From NCBI RefSeq assembly GCF_026642255.1, contig NZ_CP113264.1, forward strand, positions 4,464,001 through 4,528,000: a stretch of DNA of 64,000 bases, written 5' to 3'. The first letter of the stretch is position 1; the number at the start of each line of letters is the position of its first letter. The notes beneath the pieces are model-generated. The model worked only from the letters and a program-made list of their open reading frames with translations, was not told where the DNA came from and searched no databases. Below are positions 29,322 through 38,113 of the stretch, piece by piece. The stretch is from Streptomonospora nanhaiensis (GTDB lineage: Bacteria; Actinomycetota; Actinomycetes; Streptosporangiales; Streptosporangiaceae). The position numbers and the translations under genes are program-made.

Positions 29322-30434
29322 ATGTCCGGCGTCCACCTCTCCTGCGCGATCATGGCGCACCCGAAACGCTCCGCGGCGGCCCACCGCCTGGCGGCCTCCC
29401 TCCCCGGGCTCTCCCCCCGGGTCGTCCTCGACCCGGAACCGGACGGCCCGCCGGCGACCCTGCGGACGGCACGTGCCGCCTGGGCGGCGGCACCGCCGGG
29501 GGCCACCCACCACCTGGTGCTCCAGGACGACGCCGCACCGGTGGCCGGTATGGCGGACGCCCTGGCCGGGGTCCTGTGCGCCCACCCGGACCTTCCCGTC
29601 GCCCTGTTCTGCGAATGGGGGTCGGGGACGGGGTCGATGGCGCGGTGGGCGTCCATGGGCGGGTTCGGCCTCGCCGAGTGCGTCGACGCCTTCGTGCCCA
29701 CCGTCGGCCTGGCCCTGCCCGCGGCGACGGCCTCCGCCCTGGTCAGGGCGATCGACTCCCACGATCCGGCCGAACACGACGACGAGGTGGTCGCCCGGTT
29801 CCTGGAGGAGCGGGGCCGGAGCGCGTTCGTCACGGTGCCCAACCTGGTCCAGCACGACGGCGACACGAGCCTGGTGGGCAACGACCACGCGATGGGAGCC
29901 CGGCGGTCCGCCCTGCTCGCGCGCCCCGGGGAGGCCGTGGCCGAGGACGTCCTTCACGCACCCGGGCTGGTGCCGTTCGTGAGCTGGCGCCGTGCCCGCG
30001 CCGCGGCGATCCGCTGGGACACCGCGGCACACCGCTACGAGGGCCACGTGGCCCTGATGCGGGAGGAACTGCGACAGGCGGGGGTCGAGCACGCGGACCT
30101 GTGCGGGGCGCTGGACCGGTGGGCGGCCTCCCCCACGGGCCGCGCCCTGGAGGGGGCGCTGGGCTACGGCCTGCTCCACGAGCTGTGGACGGTGGCCGCG
30201 GCCCTCGCCGTGCTCGCGCCGTTCCCCCTCGAGGATCCGGTGTCCCCTCCGTCCCCGGACCTGACGAGGGCGCTGGCCTCCCTCGGCCCGGGAGGGCTGC
30301 GCACCGTCACCCCCGACGCGGCCCAGGACCCCCGGACGGTCGAAGCCCTCGGGGAGCTGGCGGCCGCGGGCCTCGCCTTCGGAGCACGGGCGGCCGCCAC
30401 CGCCGCCGGGGGCGCCGCTGCCCCCCGCTCCTGA
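29322..30434 (+). CDS. GT-A-like glycosyltransferase-type protein, 370 aa
   Basis: The start is taken as ATG 29322 after a weak gggg site; it is in frame with the exporter half upstream. N-terminal GT-A-like features: SCAIMAHPKRSAAAHRLAAS, HHLVLQDDAAPVAGMADAL (DDA as a DXD-like metal site), and FVTVPNLVQHDGDTSLVGN, which resembles the GT25-like core. The C-terminal 150 residues are Ala-rich helical. No signal peptide. Function is inferred at fold level only. It may belong with the GT4/carbamoyltransferase group. Confidence 0.7.
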   Translation: MSGVHLSCAIMAHPKRSAAAHRLAASLPGLSPRVVLDPEPDGPPATLRTARAAWAAAPPGATHHLVLQDDAAPVAGMADALAGVLCAHPDLPVALFCEWGSGTGSMARWASMGGFGLAECVDAFVPTVGLALPAATASALVRAIDSHDPAEHDDEVVARFLEERGRSAFVTVPNLVQHDGDTSLVGNDHAMGARRSALLARPGEAVAEDVLHAPGLVPFVSWRRARAAAIRWDTAAHRYEGHVALMREELRQAGVEHADLCGALDRWAASPTGRALEGALGYGLLHELWTVAAALAVLAPFPLEDPVSPPSPDLTRALASLGPGGLRTVTPDAAQDPRTVEALGELAAAGLAFGARAAATAAGGAAAPRS

Positions 30435-30649
30435 GCGCGCCGAGGCGCCCCGCTCACCGGAACGCGTCGGCCCCGGCCGGCATGGGTCTGCCGCCGCCCA
30501 CAGGTCCGGCGCGGCCCCCCGGCCGTCGAACCGGTCCTCTCCGGCGGCCCGACTCCCACCTGCGGGCCCGCACCAGGTATCGCCCGGCCCGCGCCCTCCC
30601 GGGCGTCGGAGCCGCGCCCCGGGACACGCGAGGAAGGAGGGACGGGAAC

Positions 30650-30674
30650 GTTTAGGCGTCGGGAAGTCGGCTAG
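30650..30674 (+). promoter_or_regulatory. Candidate SigB-like promoter of the CBS protein
   Basis: GTTTAG, 13 bases, GGCTAG, 40 bases before the start codon. A weak match to the stress-sigma consensus. Confidence 0.3.
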
Positions 30675-30713
30675 GGCCCTGTGCGAGGCCGGCAATCGTG
30701 AGAGGAGCTGACC

Positions 30714-31133
30714 ATGGCGGACAGTATCGCCGAAGTGATGAGCGAGACCGTTCACACGGTCGCACCGGAAACGACCCTGCGCGAGGCCGCCAGGATCATG
30801 CGGGACGAGGACGTGGGCGATGTCGTGGTGACCGACTCCGGGAGGATCCGCGGGGTGCTCACCGACCGGGACATCGTGGTGCGCTGCGTGGCCGACGAGG
30901 GGGACCCGGACAGGGTCACGGTCGGCCAGGTCTGCAGCGCCGAGGTCGTGACCGTTCCGCGCCAGAGCAGCCTCCGGGACGCCGTCCACGCCATGCGCGC
31001 GTCCAGCGTGCGCCGCCTGCCCGTCGTCGACGGGCCCGAGGTCGTGGGCATCGTGACCATGGGCGACCTGGCGCGGGTGGTCGACGAGGACTCCGCGCTG
31101 GCGGACGTGAGCGCGGCCCCGCCCAACCGCTGA
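30714..31133 (+). CDS. CBS-domain pair protein
   Basis: 139 residues, gaggagctgacc before the ATG. Two CBS motifs: residues 8-58 (VMSETVHTVAPETTLREAAR, VVVTDSGRIRGVLTDRDIVV) and 72-128 (VCSAEVVTVPRQSSLRDAV, RLPVVDGPEVVGIVTMGDLA). Stand-alone CBS pairs bind adenosine nucleotides and are often stress or dormancy proteins in actinobacteria. A terminator follows immediately. Confidence 0.92.
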   Translation: MADSIAEVMSETVHTVAPETTLREAARIMRDEDVGDVVVTDSGRIRGVLTDRDIVVRCVADEGDPDRVTVGQVCSAEVVTVPRQSSLRDAVHAMRASSVRRLPVVDGPEVVGIVTMGDLARVVDEDSALADVSAAPPNR

Positions 31134-31153
31134 CCAGACCATCACAGGAGAGA

Positions 31154-31187
31154 AGCCCCGCCCGGGTTGGGGAGCCCGGGCGGGGCT
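31154..31187 (+). terminator. Hairpin terminator after the CBS gene
   Basis: Perfect 13-bp arms agccccgcccggg / cccgggcggggct, 8-base loop. Confidence 0.85.
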
Positions 31188-31455
31188 CGTCCGTGTCCGG
31201 CGGCGTGCCGGGGCCTCCCGTGCCGCCGGCGGCAGGCGGCCCCGGGGTGCGCGGCGACCGGGATCCGCGCACGCAACGGCCGTACCGTCCGGAGCGGTTC
31301 GGGGCGCCGGACCCCAGGTATGACAGGATCACCGCGTCCCACCCCGCTGCCGCGTGCGCCACGGACACCGCCGTCCTCCGCGTGCCCGGTCCGGCCGCTC
31401 CCCGCGGTCCGCGGAACACACCCGGGACGCACCGACCCGAGAACCCGGAGACGGA

Positions 31456-32385
31456 ATGACCCTCGACCCCTACCTCGCCGGCAGGCTGCACCACCTCGAA
31501 GGCCTCGGCGACCGCGCCATGGCGCGCTCGGACCCCGAGGCGGCGCGGTGTTTCGCCGAGTACCACCGCGACCCCGCCGAGTGGCGGATGCCCGACGTCT
31601 CGGTCGAGGACCGCACCGTCCCGGGCCCCCACGGGGAGGTCCCCGTACGGATCTACCGGCCGCGGGAGCAGAGCGGCCGCGCGCTGCTGTGGCTGCACGG
31701 CGGCGGGTTCATGGCCGGGGACCTGGACATGCCGGAGGCACACACCGTCGGTTCGGAGCTGGCCGCCCGCGCACAGGCCCTGGTCGTCTCCGTCGGCTAC
31801 CGCCTCGCCGTGGACGGCGTCCGCTACCCGGTCCCCGTCGACGACGCGTACGCGGCGTGGACGTGGCTCGCCGGAACGGGCTGGGCGGAGGCCGGCGCCG
31901 TCGCCCTCGGAGGGGCGAGCGCGGGTTCCGCGCTCGCCCTGTCCACGGCGCTGCGGCTGCGCGACCGGGGCCTCCCCCTCCCCCGCTCGGTGCTGCTGGC
32001 CTACCCCTTCGTCCACTTCCCGACCCCGGCGCTGGACGCGGACGGCGCGGCCCGGATGGAGGTCCTGCCGCCGGTCCTGCGGTTCACCCCCGAGTCGATC
32101 GAGGCCATGGTGCGCAACTACGTGGGCCGCGTGGGCGGGCTCCCGGCCGACGCGATGCCCGGGGCCGCGGACCTGTCCGGCCTTCCGGCGACCAGCATCC
32201 TGCTGTCCGAGTACGACGACCTGCGGCCCTCCGGCGAACTGCTCGCCAGGCAGCTGGAGGAGTCGGGGGTTCCCCACAGGACCTACCTCGCGGCGGGGAT
32301 GCCGCACGGGCACCTCAACCGCGGCCCCTCCCTCGGAGAGGTCGACCGCTCGCTCGCCTTCTTCGCCGACGCCCTCACGGGCTGA
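31456..32385 (+). CDS. Alpha/beta hydrolase, hormone-sensitive-lipase (type IV) family
   Basis: 309 residues. Oxyanion motif HGGGFMAGD, nucleophile elbow GGASAGSA, catalytic Asp in SEYDDLRPSG, and His in MPHGHLNR. N-terminal cap helix LAGRLHHLEGLGDRAM. It hydrolyses short acyl esters or lactones in the cytoplasm; substrate unknown. It ends at a bidirectional terminator shared with the MerR gene. Confidence 0.92.
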   Translation: MTLDPYLAGRLHHLEGLGDRAMARSDPEAARCFAEYHRDPAEWRMPDVSVEDRTVPGPHGEVPVRIYRPREQSGRALLWLHGGGFMAGDLDMPEAHTVGSELAARAQALVVSVGYRLAVDGVRYPVPVDDAYAAWTWLAGTGWAEAGAVALGGASAGSALALSTALRLRDRGLPLPRSVLLAYPFVHFPTPALDADGAARMEVLPPVLRFTPESIEAMVRNYVGRVGGLPADAMPGAADLSGLPATSILLSEYDDLRPSGELLARQLEESGVPHRTYLAAGMPHGHLNRGPSLGEVDRSLAFFADALTG

Positions 32386-32394
32386 CCCCGTGCC

Positions 32395-32422
32395 GCGGGG
32401 CCCGTCCGGGGGCGGGCCCCGC
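32395..32422. terminator. Bidirectional hairpin between the hydrolase and MerR genes
   Basis: gcggggcccg / cgggccccgc perfect arms, 8-base loop, 10 bases from the hydrolase stop and 5 from the MerR stop. Confidence 0.8.
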
Positions 32423-32427
32423 GCCCG

Positions 32428-33426
32428 TCAGTCCCCGGGGACCGACGCGCGCAGGGCCGCCATGATCCACGGCCAGGGCACCGGGCCCTCCTCCCCGCCG
32501 GGCGGGCCCCCGTTGATCACCGCCACCAGGCTCGTGTACCTGCCGTGCGTGCTGTCGAACCAGGGGTCCTCCACCGGCTCCTCCTCTTCCAGCCTGATGA
32601 GTTCGACCAGGTACGACGCCAAGTTGTCCCGGTACCCGGCGGTGGACCGGGCGCCGCCGAGCGCGGCGGCGGCATCGGCCAGGCGGACGACCGCCTCCCG
32701 GGCGCGTGGGGACTCCGCGGGCTCCCCGGAACGGTGGACGGAGAGGATGTCCTCCATGATCGGCACCCCCGTCTCGTACATGAACTCCTGCACCGGTGAG
32801 GCGGCGAAGAGCTTCCCCGGCTCGGTCGTGTAGGTGACCTGGAGGTAGTCGTGGACCGCTGTGCGGAACTCCCGGCCACTGACCAGGTCGGCCAGCTCGA
32901 TCCAGGCCTCGAGCTGGGCGGCGGTGGGGTCCTCCGGCAGCTGGGGCCGCAGCTGCCGCAACCGCTCGACGAACACCGGGGGCACGTCCAGGCCCTCGCC
33001 GACCTCGTTCCAGAAGTCGTCGACGAGCCGTTCGCGCTCCTCGTCGGTCATCGAGACGAGTTTGTGCAGGAGCGCCGCCTGGGCGGCGGTCCCCTCCTGC
33101 CGGACCAGGGTCCTCAGAACGGCGCGCCTCGCGCGTAGACCGCGCTCCTGGCGTTCGACGATCCCCAGGTGGGCGGTGAGGAGGTCGTGCAGGGTCCTCT
33201 CGCCGTCGAGCACCTGGCGGATGTCCTCCAGGCCGGCGTCCAGCTCGCGCAGGGTCCGCACGAGCTCCAGCCGGGCGATGGCGTGGACGTCGTAGAGCCG
33301 GTAGCCGGCCCCGGTCAGGCGTGTGGGGGGAATGACCCCGGCGTCGGAGTAGAACCGGACGGCGCTGACGCTCAGGCCGGATCGGCGCGCGGCGTCCCCG
33401 ATCGGGTACAGGTCGTTGTCGTGCAT
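32428..33426 (-). CDS. MerR-family regulator with long C-terminal effector domain
   Basis: 332 residues. MerR HTH at residues 7-75: YPIGDAARRSGLSVSAVRFY, GYRLYDVHAIARLELVRTLR, then the antiparallel coiled-coil helix. A helical effector domain (about 110-320) has LVDDFWNEVGEGLDVPPVF and WIELADLVSGREFRTAVHDY. No Cys metal site, so it probably senses an organic ligand, as TipA/BmrR-type regulators do. An operator-like inverted repeat lies between its own -35 and -10, which suggests autoregulation. Confidence 0.9.
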   Translation of the reverse strand: MHDNDLYPIGDAARRSGLSVSAVRFYSDAGVIPPTRLTGAGYRLYDVHAIARLELVRTLRELDAGLEDIRQVLDGERTLHDLLTAHLGIVERQERGLRARRAVLRTLVRQEGTAAQAALLHKLVSMTDEERERLVDDFWNEVGEGLDVPPVFVERLRQLRPQLPEDPTAAQLEAWIELADLVSGREFRTAVHDYLQVTYTTEPGKLFAASPVQEFMYETGVPIMEDILSVHRSGEPAESPRAREAVVRLADAAAALGGARSTAGYRDNLASYLVELIRLEEEEPVEDPWFDSTHGRYTSLVAVINGGPPGGEEGPVPWPWIMAALRASVPGD

Positions 33427-33430
33427 ACCG

Positions 33431-33463
33431 CCACTATCGGGTCTCGAGCGGCTTGAGACTCAA
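33431..33463 (-). promoter_or_regulatory. MerR-type promoter with operator in the spacer
   Basis: Minus strand: -35 TTGAGT (33463-33458), -10 GATAGT (33437-33432), 20-base spacer. The spacer carries the dyad gtctcgagc-g-gcttgagac (33441-33459, one mismatch). A long spacer with central dyad is the MerR-family arrangement. Confidence 0.65.
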
Positions 33464-33654
33464 CCGCCGTGGAGCGCGGACCCGCCGTGCTGCCGGCGCC
33501 TCCCCGGCCCGGGGCGGGGCGGTTCCGCGCACACCTGTCGGCGGACCTGGACGGCCGGCCCACCGCCTTCCTCCCGCTCGGCCCGGCTGCCCTGCCCTCG
33601 ACCGCGGCTTCGGGACCACCGGCCCGAGCAGGCGCGGTGCGGGCCCGGCCACCG

Positions 33655-34173
33655 TCACTCACCGCCGCCGTCACCGCCGTCCCCGCCGGTGCTGCCGCCG
33701 TCACCGAAGAGGGAGAGCGCGAACCCGACGCCGCCCGCGCCCATCGCGTAGGGGGCGAGCCAGGAGGCCGCCTCGAACAACGCGAGGAGGAACAGGACGG
33801 GGAACATGCCGATGAACAGGACGAGCCCGGCCCTGGCCACGCGGTTCCGGACACGGCCACCGCCACCGCGTTCCCGATCGCCGTTCCCGCCGTTCCCGCC
33901 CTCCTCGGCACCGTCGTCGCTGTCGTCGCTGTCGTCGCTGCCGGCGATGCCGTCAACGGCAGCGGCAGCGGCAGCGGCGGCGACGGACGTGCTGCCGTCA
34001 TCCGCTGCCCCCTTCCGCCGCGTGCGGATGAACAGGACCAGCGCCGCGGTCGCCGCCGCCAGTGCGGTGAGCGGGAGCAGTGCGGACAGGTCGCCGCCCG
34101 CCGCCCTTCCCACCAGCGGGTAACCGATGCCGCCCGCGATGCCCAGAGCCAGGAAGACGAGACAGCCTCTCAT
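33655..34173 (-). CDS. Small membrane protein with acidic low-complexity linker
   Basis: 172 residues. Two N-terminal helices (MRGCLVFLALGIAGGIGYPLVG, ALLPLTALAAATAALVLFI), a low-complexity cytoplasmic linker (poly-Ala, then SDDSDDSDDGAEEGGNGGNGD), and two C-terminal helices (AGLVLFIGMFPVLFLLALF, APYAMGAGGVGFALSLFG) with a Gly/Asp-rich tail. No recognised domain. The first 22 residues have a Cys but no good lipobox. Confidence 0.65.
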   Translation of the reverse strand: MRGCLVFLALGIAGGIGYPLVGRAAGGDLSALLPLTALAAATAALVLFIRTRRKGAADDGSTSVAAAAAAAAVDGIAGSDDSDDSDDGAEEGGNGGNGDRERGGGGRVRNRVARAGLVLFIGMFPVLFLLALFEAASWLAPYAMGAGGVGFALSLFGDGGSTGGDGGDGGGE

Positions 34174-34433
34174 GGGACCTCCGAAGTAGGGGCCACCACG
34201 GTAGGCGTTCGCGGGACCGCCGCGGAGGGAGATGGCCCCATCCGGCCACGGGTCCGAGCGGTCGAACCCGTGGCCGACCCTTCCGGCCGGAGCCGATGCC
34301 TACGGGGAGACCCGTCGGCGGCCACGGGGGCCGCCCGGGCCTCCACCGGTGGCAGCGGCCGACGGCCGCCCCACCGGTGCGGTGGGACGGCCGTGCGGGT
34401 GCGCCTCCGGACGGGGTGCGCGGGAGGCCGGGA

Positions 34434-35267
34434 TCAGCCGGCGGTGACGGGGATGACGCTGCCGGCGTACTCCTCCTCGATGAACGCCGCGGTCTCCTGC
34501 GAGGTCAGCAGCTCCACGAGGGTGGCCACGCGGGGGTCGTCGGCGTTGTCGGCGCGGGCGGCGAGGACGTTCACGTACGGGTTGCCCTCGACCTGCTCCA
34601 GGAGGATGCTGTCCTCCTCGAAGTCCAGGCCCGCCTCCTGGGCGTAGTTGTTGTTGACGATCGCGGCGTCCACGTCGTCCAGCGAGCGGGGCAGCTGCGC
34701 GGCCTCGACCTCGCGGAACTCCAGGTCCTTCGGGTTCTCCTCGATGTCGGAGAGCGAGAAGGTGGCCTCGTCGACGCCCTCGGCCAGGGTGATCAGGCCG
34801 CCCTCCTCCAGCAGCAAAAGCGCCCGGAACTCGTTGGTCGGGTCGTTGGGCAGCGCGACCTCGGCGCCGTCCTGCAGGTCCTCGACCGCGTCGACCTTGT
34901 TGGAGTACAGGCCCAGCGGGGGCAGGTAGATCTCCTGGACGGAGACGAGGTCGGTGCCGTTGCCCTCGTTGAACTCGTCGAGGAAGGGGGCGTGCTGGTA
35001 GAGGTTGGCGTCCAGCTGCCCCTCGTCGAGGGCGGCGTTGGGGGCGATGTAGTCGGAGAACTCGACGATCTCCAGGTCCAGCCCGGCCCCGGCCGCCAGT
35101 TCCGCGTCGACGAACTCCAGGATGTCCCCGGCGGGGACCGCCGTCGCGCCGACCACGAGGGTGTCCTCGCCGGAGGCGGCTTCGGAGGCGTTCTCGGACG
35201 GGGCGCCACAGGCGGCCACCGCCAGGAGTACTGCGGTGGCGGGGACGGCGATGGCGGTGCGGCGCAT
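34434..35267 (-). CDS. MetQ/NlpA-family substrate-binding lipoprotein
   Basis: 277 residues. Signal peptide MRRTAIAVPATAVLLAVAAC with the lipobox AVAAC. The mature part is the NlpA domain: DTLVVGATAVPAGDILEFVD, YIAPNAALDEGQLDANLYQH, LGLYSNKVDAVEDL, ALPNDPTNEFRALLLLEEGG, IVNNNYAQEAGLDFEEDSIL. It binds D/L-methionine or a similar compound outside the membrane for a MetNI transporter. No metN or metI is adjacent, so this copy is an orphan. ATG 35267 is used because gagga lies 8 bases upstream. Confidence 0.92.
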   Translation of the reverse strand: MRRTAIAVPATAVLLAVAACGAPSENASEAASGEDTLVVGATAVPAGDILEFVDAELAAGAGLDLEIVEFSDYIAPNAALDEGQLDANLYQHAPFLDEFNEGNGTDLVSVQEIYLPPLGLYSNKVDAVEDLQDGAEVALPNDPTNEFRALLLLEEGGLITLAEGVDEATFSLSDIEENPKDLEFREVEAAQLPRSLDDVDAAIVNNNYAQEAGLDFEEDSILLEQVEGNPYVNVLAARADNADDPRVATLVELLTSQETAAFIEEEYAGSVIPVTAG

Positions 35268-35632
35268 GAAGGGGATCCTCACGGGTGCGGTGCGGTGGAG
35301 GGAACGGGACGGACCCGACCTGCCACCAGAATTTCCTATTTTCCCGATCTTAATTGAGGATTACCCCCGCCGACGCCCGCCAGTGACAAACGGCACATGA
35401 TGGGATCACTCGCCTGACCTGCCCGAACCGCTCGTCTCCGGGGCCGGGGCCGCGGTGTTCGACCCCCTCGCCCCGCGCCGGGACAGGAGTCCCGCCGACA
35501 GGCGGGGAGGGACCGGGGGCCGCGCACCGCCCGCTCGCACGGGCCCTGTCCTCCCAGGTTAGCGGCGCCGGCCACCGCGCCCCCGCCCGCCCCCGGCGGG
35601 GCCGGGCGCGCACCCCGCCGCAATCCTCCCGG
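35268..35632. other. 365-base intergenic region with an AT-rich promoter patch
   Basis: An AT-rich patch at 35328-35360 carries a minus-strand TAAGAT (plus 35347-35352) as a possible -10 for the lipoprotein. Between 35450 and 35632 the DNA is GC-rich with no supported gene. No SAM riboswitch is recognisable. Confidence 0.4.
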
Positions 35633-38026
35633 TCAGATCGCCTCACGGCGCTGGAGGTGGCTGAAGGCCGCCCAGCCCGGCAGGACCGGGAACCAGAAGG
35701 TCAGCAGCCGGAACAGCAGCACCGCGGGAAGCGCCACGGCCGCGGGCACGCCCGCCACGGCCGTGAGCCCTCCGATCAGCGCGGCCTCGACCGCACCCAG
35801 GCCGCCCGGGGTGGGCGCGGCCGAGCCGATCGCGTTGCCCGCCAGGAAGACCACGGCGACCGCGACCAGGCTCACCCGCGTGCCCGGGTCGGTGAAGGCC
35901 GCCACCGAGGCGTACAGGCACAGCACGAACCCCACGGTCAGCAGCAGCGTCCCCCCGAACCCCAGGAGCAGGGAGGACGGGCTCTGGAGCATGTCCAGCA
36001 GCCGCGGCAGCACCCCCTGCAGGTAGGGGCGGGTCCGGGAGGCGATCGCCCGGCGCATGCGGGGCGACAGCAGGACCACGGCGACCACCGCGGTCCCCGC
36101 GATGCTGATCCCCACGACGGTCGGCGAGGGGGTGAAGCCCGTCCAGTACGAGGCGCCGGTGAGGTAGGCGCACACCAGCAGCAGCGGCACGTGGATGAGG
36201 AACCCGACCAGCTGTGTGAGGCCCACGGCCGACAGCGCCAGCGCGGCGGGGGCTCCCGCCCTGGTGACGAAGCGGGTGTTGACCGCGATGGACCCGAGCC
36301 CGGCCGGGGCGGCGATCCGCACGAACGAGGCCGCGTACTGGACCATGACCGTGCGCCACCAGGGCAGCGGGACCGGCACGAACCCGACCAGGATCATCGC
36401 CGCGGCGACCATGCACACGGTGGACATGACGAAGGCGGCGGCCGCCCACGCCGGGTCGGCCTGGCCGATGGTGCTGAAGTCGACCCCGGTCAGCTGGTAG
36501 AGGAGCACCAGTCCGACGGCGGTCGCGACCACGAAGCTGACGATCGTGCGGGGCCGCATGCGCTCCAGGCGGGCCGGTTCGGCGGGCGCCTCGGGGGCGG
36601 TCTCGACCATGCGCTCACGCAGCCGGCCCAGGAGCCCGCGGTGCGCGCGCAGGCCCGAGCGCAGCGGGTAGGGCAGGCCGGCCGGTTGCAGGAAGGGCAG
36701 GATCGCCGCCGTGGCGGGAACCCCGAGGGAGCGCACGGCCGAGTCCACCGCGCGTTCGGCGCCGACCCGCATCGCCAGCAGGGTGACCATCGCGGCGTGG
36801 TCGAGGGAGATCCTCATCTGCGGTGCGGCCACCGTGCCCCGGTCGATGCCGGTGAACCCCGCCCTCTCCGGGGCGGCCCCCAGGATCCCGACCGTGGCCC
36901 CGCTGAGCCCGCCGTGGGCGATGCGGTGGCGGTGCAGGGTCCCGAGCCCGTTCCAGCACAGGTCGAGGACGTCGTCGGTGAGGGCGTCGTCGTCCAGGTC
37001 CTCCAGGGGCAGGGAGCCGGGGAGTTCGCGGACGAGGACGACGGTGCCGGGGCCGAGTTCGCCCACGCCCAGGACCCGGGGGACGGTGACGCCGGCGTTC
37101 CGGGCGGAGTAGCTCATCAGCGCGGCGTGCTCGGCCCGGCGGCGCACGCCGTAGAGCATCCGGGGGGCGACCGGTCCGCGCAGGAACACCAGGTCGCGCA
37201 GGCGCCGCCAGAACCCGGAGGTGTTCTCGGAGCTGAGCACGGTGACCTCGACCCGGCCGCCGTCGTCTAGCTCGGCCAGGTGGCGCGGGTTGCCCTCCCG
37301 GTCCTCGCCCGCCCGGGCGACGGTGGTCGCGGTCATGCCGAACCGTTCCAGCTCGGCGCGCAGGCGCCGGTCGTCGGCCGGGGCGGGAGCGCCCGCGCCG
37401 ATGGCGTAACGGGCGAGGAAGGCGCAGGTCAGGCCGACCAGGACGGTGAGCACGAGGGCGAGCAGGCTGGTGACCCCGGCCAGGAGGGCGCAGACCGCGA
37501 CGGCGGTGTTCCCCGCCCACAGGACGGAGCGGGTGCGCGGCAGGCCCGTGGGCATCGTGCGGATGAAGGCGAGGACCGCGGCCACGTAGCCCAGGGTGGC
37601 GCCGGTGAAGACGTCGTCGGGGGCGGGGGTGAGGGGGTTGGGGACCTGGCCGGGGCTGATCAGGGTGGCCAGGGCGGCGTTGATGAGGGAGGCGAGGACG
37701 TAGGCGGCGACGCCCGAGGCCATGGCGCGCGCGAGGTCCCGGGGCCTCCCCGTGAACAGGGTGCGCAGGACCACGTAGCAGACCAGGACGATGATCACCA
37801 GGTTCGCGCCCACCGCGACGAACAGGAGCAGGCCGGAGGGCATGATCGATCGGAGCCGGTCGGGGTCGGCCGCGTCGCCGCTGTCGGTGGCCACGCGGAC
37901 GGCGAGCATGATCGCCGCCACCAGCAGCAGGCCCGCCGTGCCCAGGAGGAGGTCGACGGGTCTGCGCGGTGTGCGCGCGGTGCTGGGGTCCGGGACGGGG
38001 GCGTCCGGGGCGGTTCGGGTCGTCAC
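35633..38026 (-). CDS. Large membrane protein: lysylphosphatidylglycerol-synthase-TM/flippase-like with kinase-like insert
   Basis: 797 residues from GTG. The N-terminal part has about six helices (VDLLLGTAGLLLVAAIML, GLLLFVAVGANLVIIVLVCY, SVLWAGNTAVAVCALLAGVT). The central soluble region (about 230-475) resembles an aminoglycoside-phosphotransferase/kinase fold, with LGVGELGPGTVVLVRELPG and a loop HRHRIAHGGLSGATVGIL where active kinases have HGDxxxxN. The C-terminal part is the UPF0104/LPG-synthase TM domain (FVRIAAPAGLGSIAVNTRFV, LAGNAIGSAAPTPGGLGAVE). Similar proteins act in lipid or glycan flipping in actinobacteria. Confidence 0.85.
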   Translation of the reverse strand: MTTRTAPDAPVPDPSTARTPRRPVDLLLGTAGLLLVAAIMLAVRVATDSGDAADPDRLRSIMPSGLLLFVAVGANLVIIVLVCYVVLRTLFTGRPRDLARAMASGVAAYVLASLINAALATLISPGQVPNPLTPAPDDVFTGATLGYVAAVLAFIRTMPTGLPRTRSVLWAGNTAVAVCALLAGVTSLLALVLTVLVGLTCAFLARYAIGAGAPAPADDRRLRAELERFGMTATTVARAGEDREGNPRHLAELDDGGRVEVTVLSSENTSGFWRRLRDLVFLRGPVAPRMLYGVRRRAEHAALMSYSARNAGVTVPRVLGVGELGPGTVVLVRELPGSLPLEDLDDDALTDDVLDLCWNGLGTLHRHRIAHGGLSGATVGILGAAPERAGFTGIDRGTVAAPQMRISLDHAAMVTLLAMRVGAERAVDSAVRSLGVPATAAILPFLQPAGLPYPLRSGLRAHRGLLGRLRERMVETAPEAPAEPARLERMRPRTIVSFVVATAVGLVLLYQLTGVDFSTIGQADPAWAAAAFVMSTVCMVAAAMILVGFVPVPLPWWRTVMVQYAASFVRIAAPAGLGSIAVNTRFVTRAGAPAALALSAVGLTQLVGFLIHVPLLLVCAYLTGASYWTGFTPSPTVVGISIAGTAVVAVVLLSPRMRRAIASRTRPYLQGVLPRLLDMLQSPSSLLLGFGGTLLLTVGFVLCLYASVAAFTDPGTRVSLVAVAVVFLAGNAIGSAAPTPGGLGAVEAALIGGLTAVAGVPAAVALPAVLLFRLLTFWFPVLPGWAAFSHLQRREAI

Positions 38027-38113
38027 GGGTCCAAGCCTGCCCGACCCGCGGGGATTCGGATGCCAGGGGTGGGGGCGTTTCGTACGTCCGGTCGGGGCGC
38101 GCCCCGGTCGGCG

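Noticed and set aside
22657..30434. Carbamoyltransferase/GT4/exporter region as an antibiotic biosynthetic cluster
   Set aside because: No synthase, tailoring set or precursor gene; the exporter lacks its ATPase, so a cluster is not supported.
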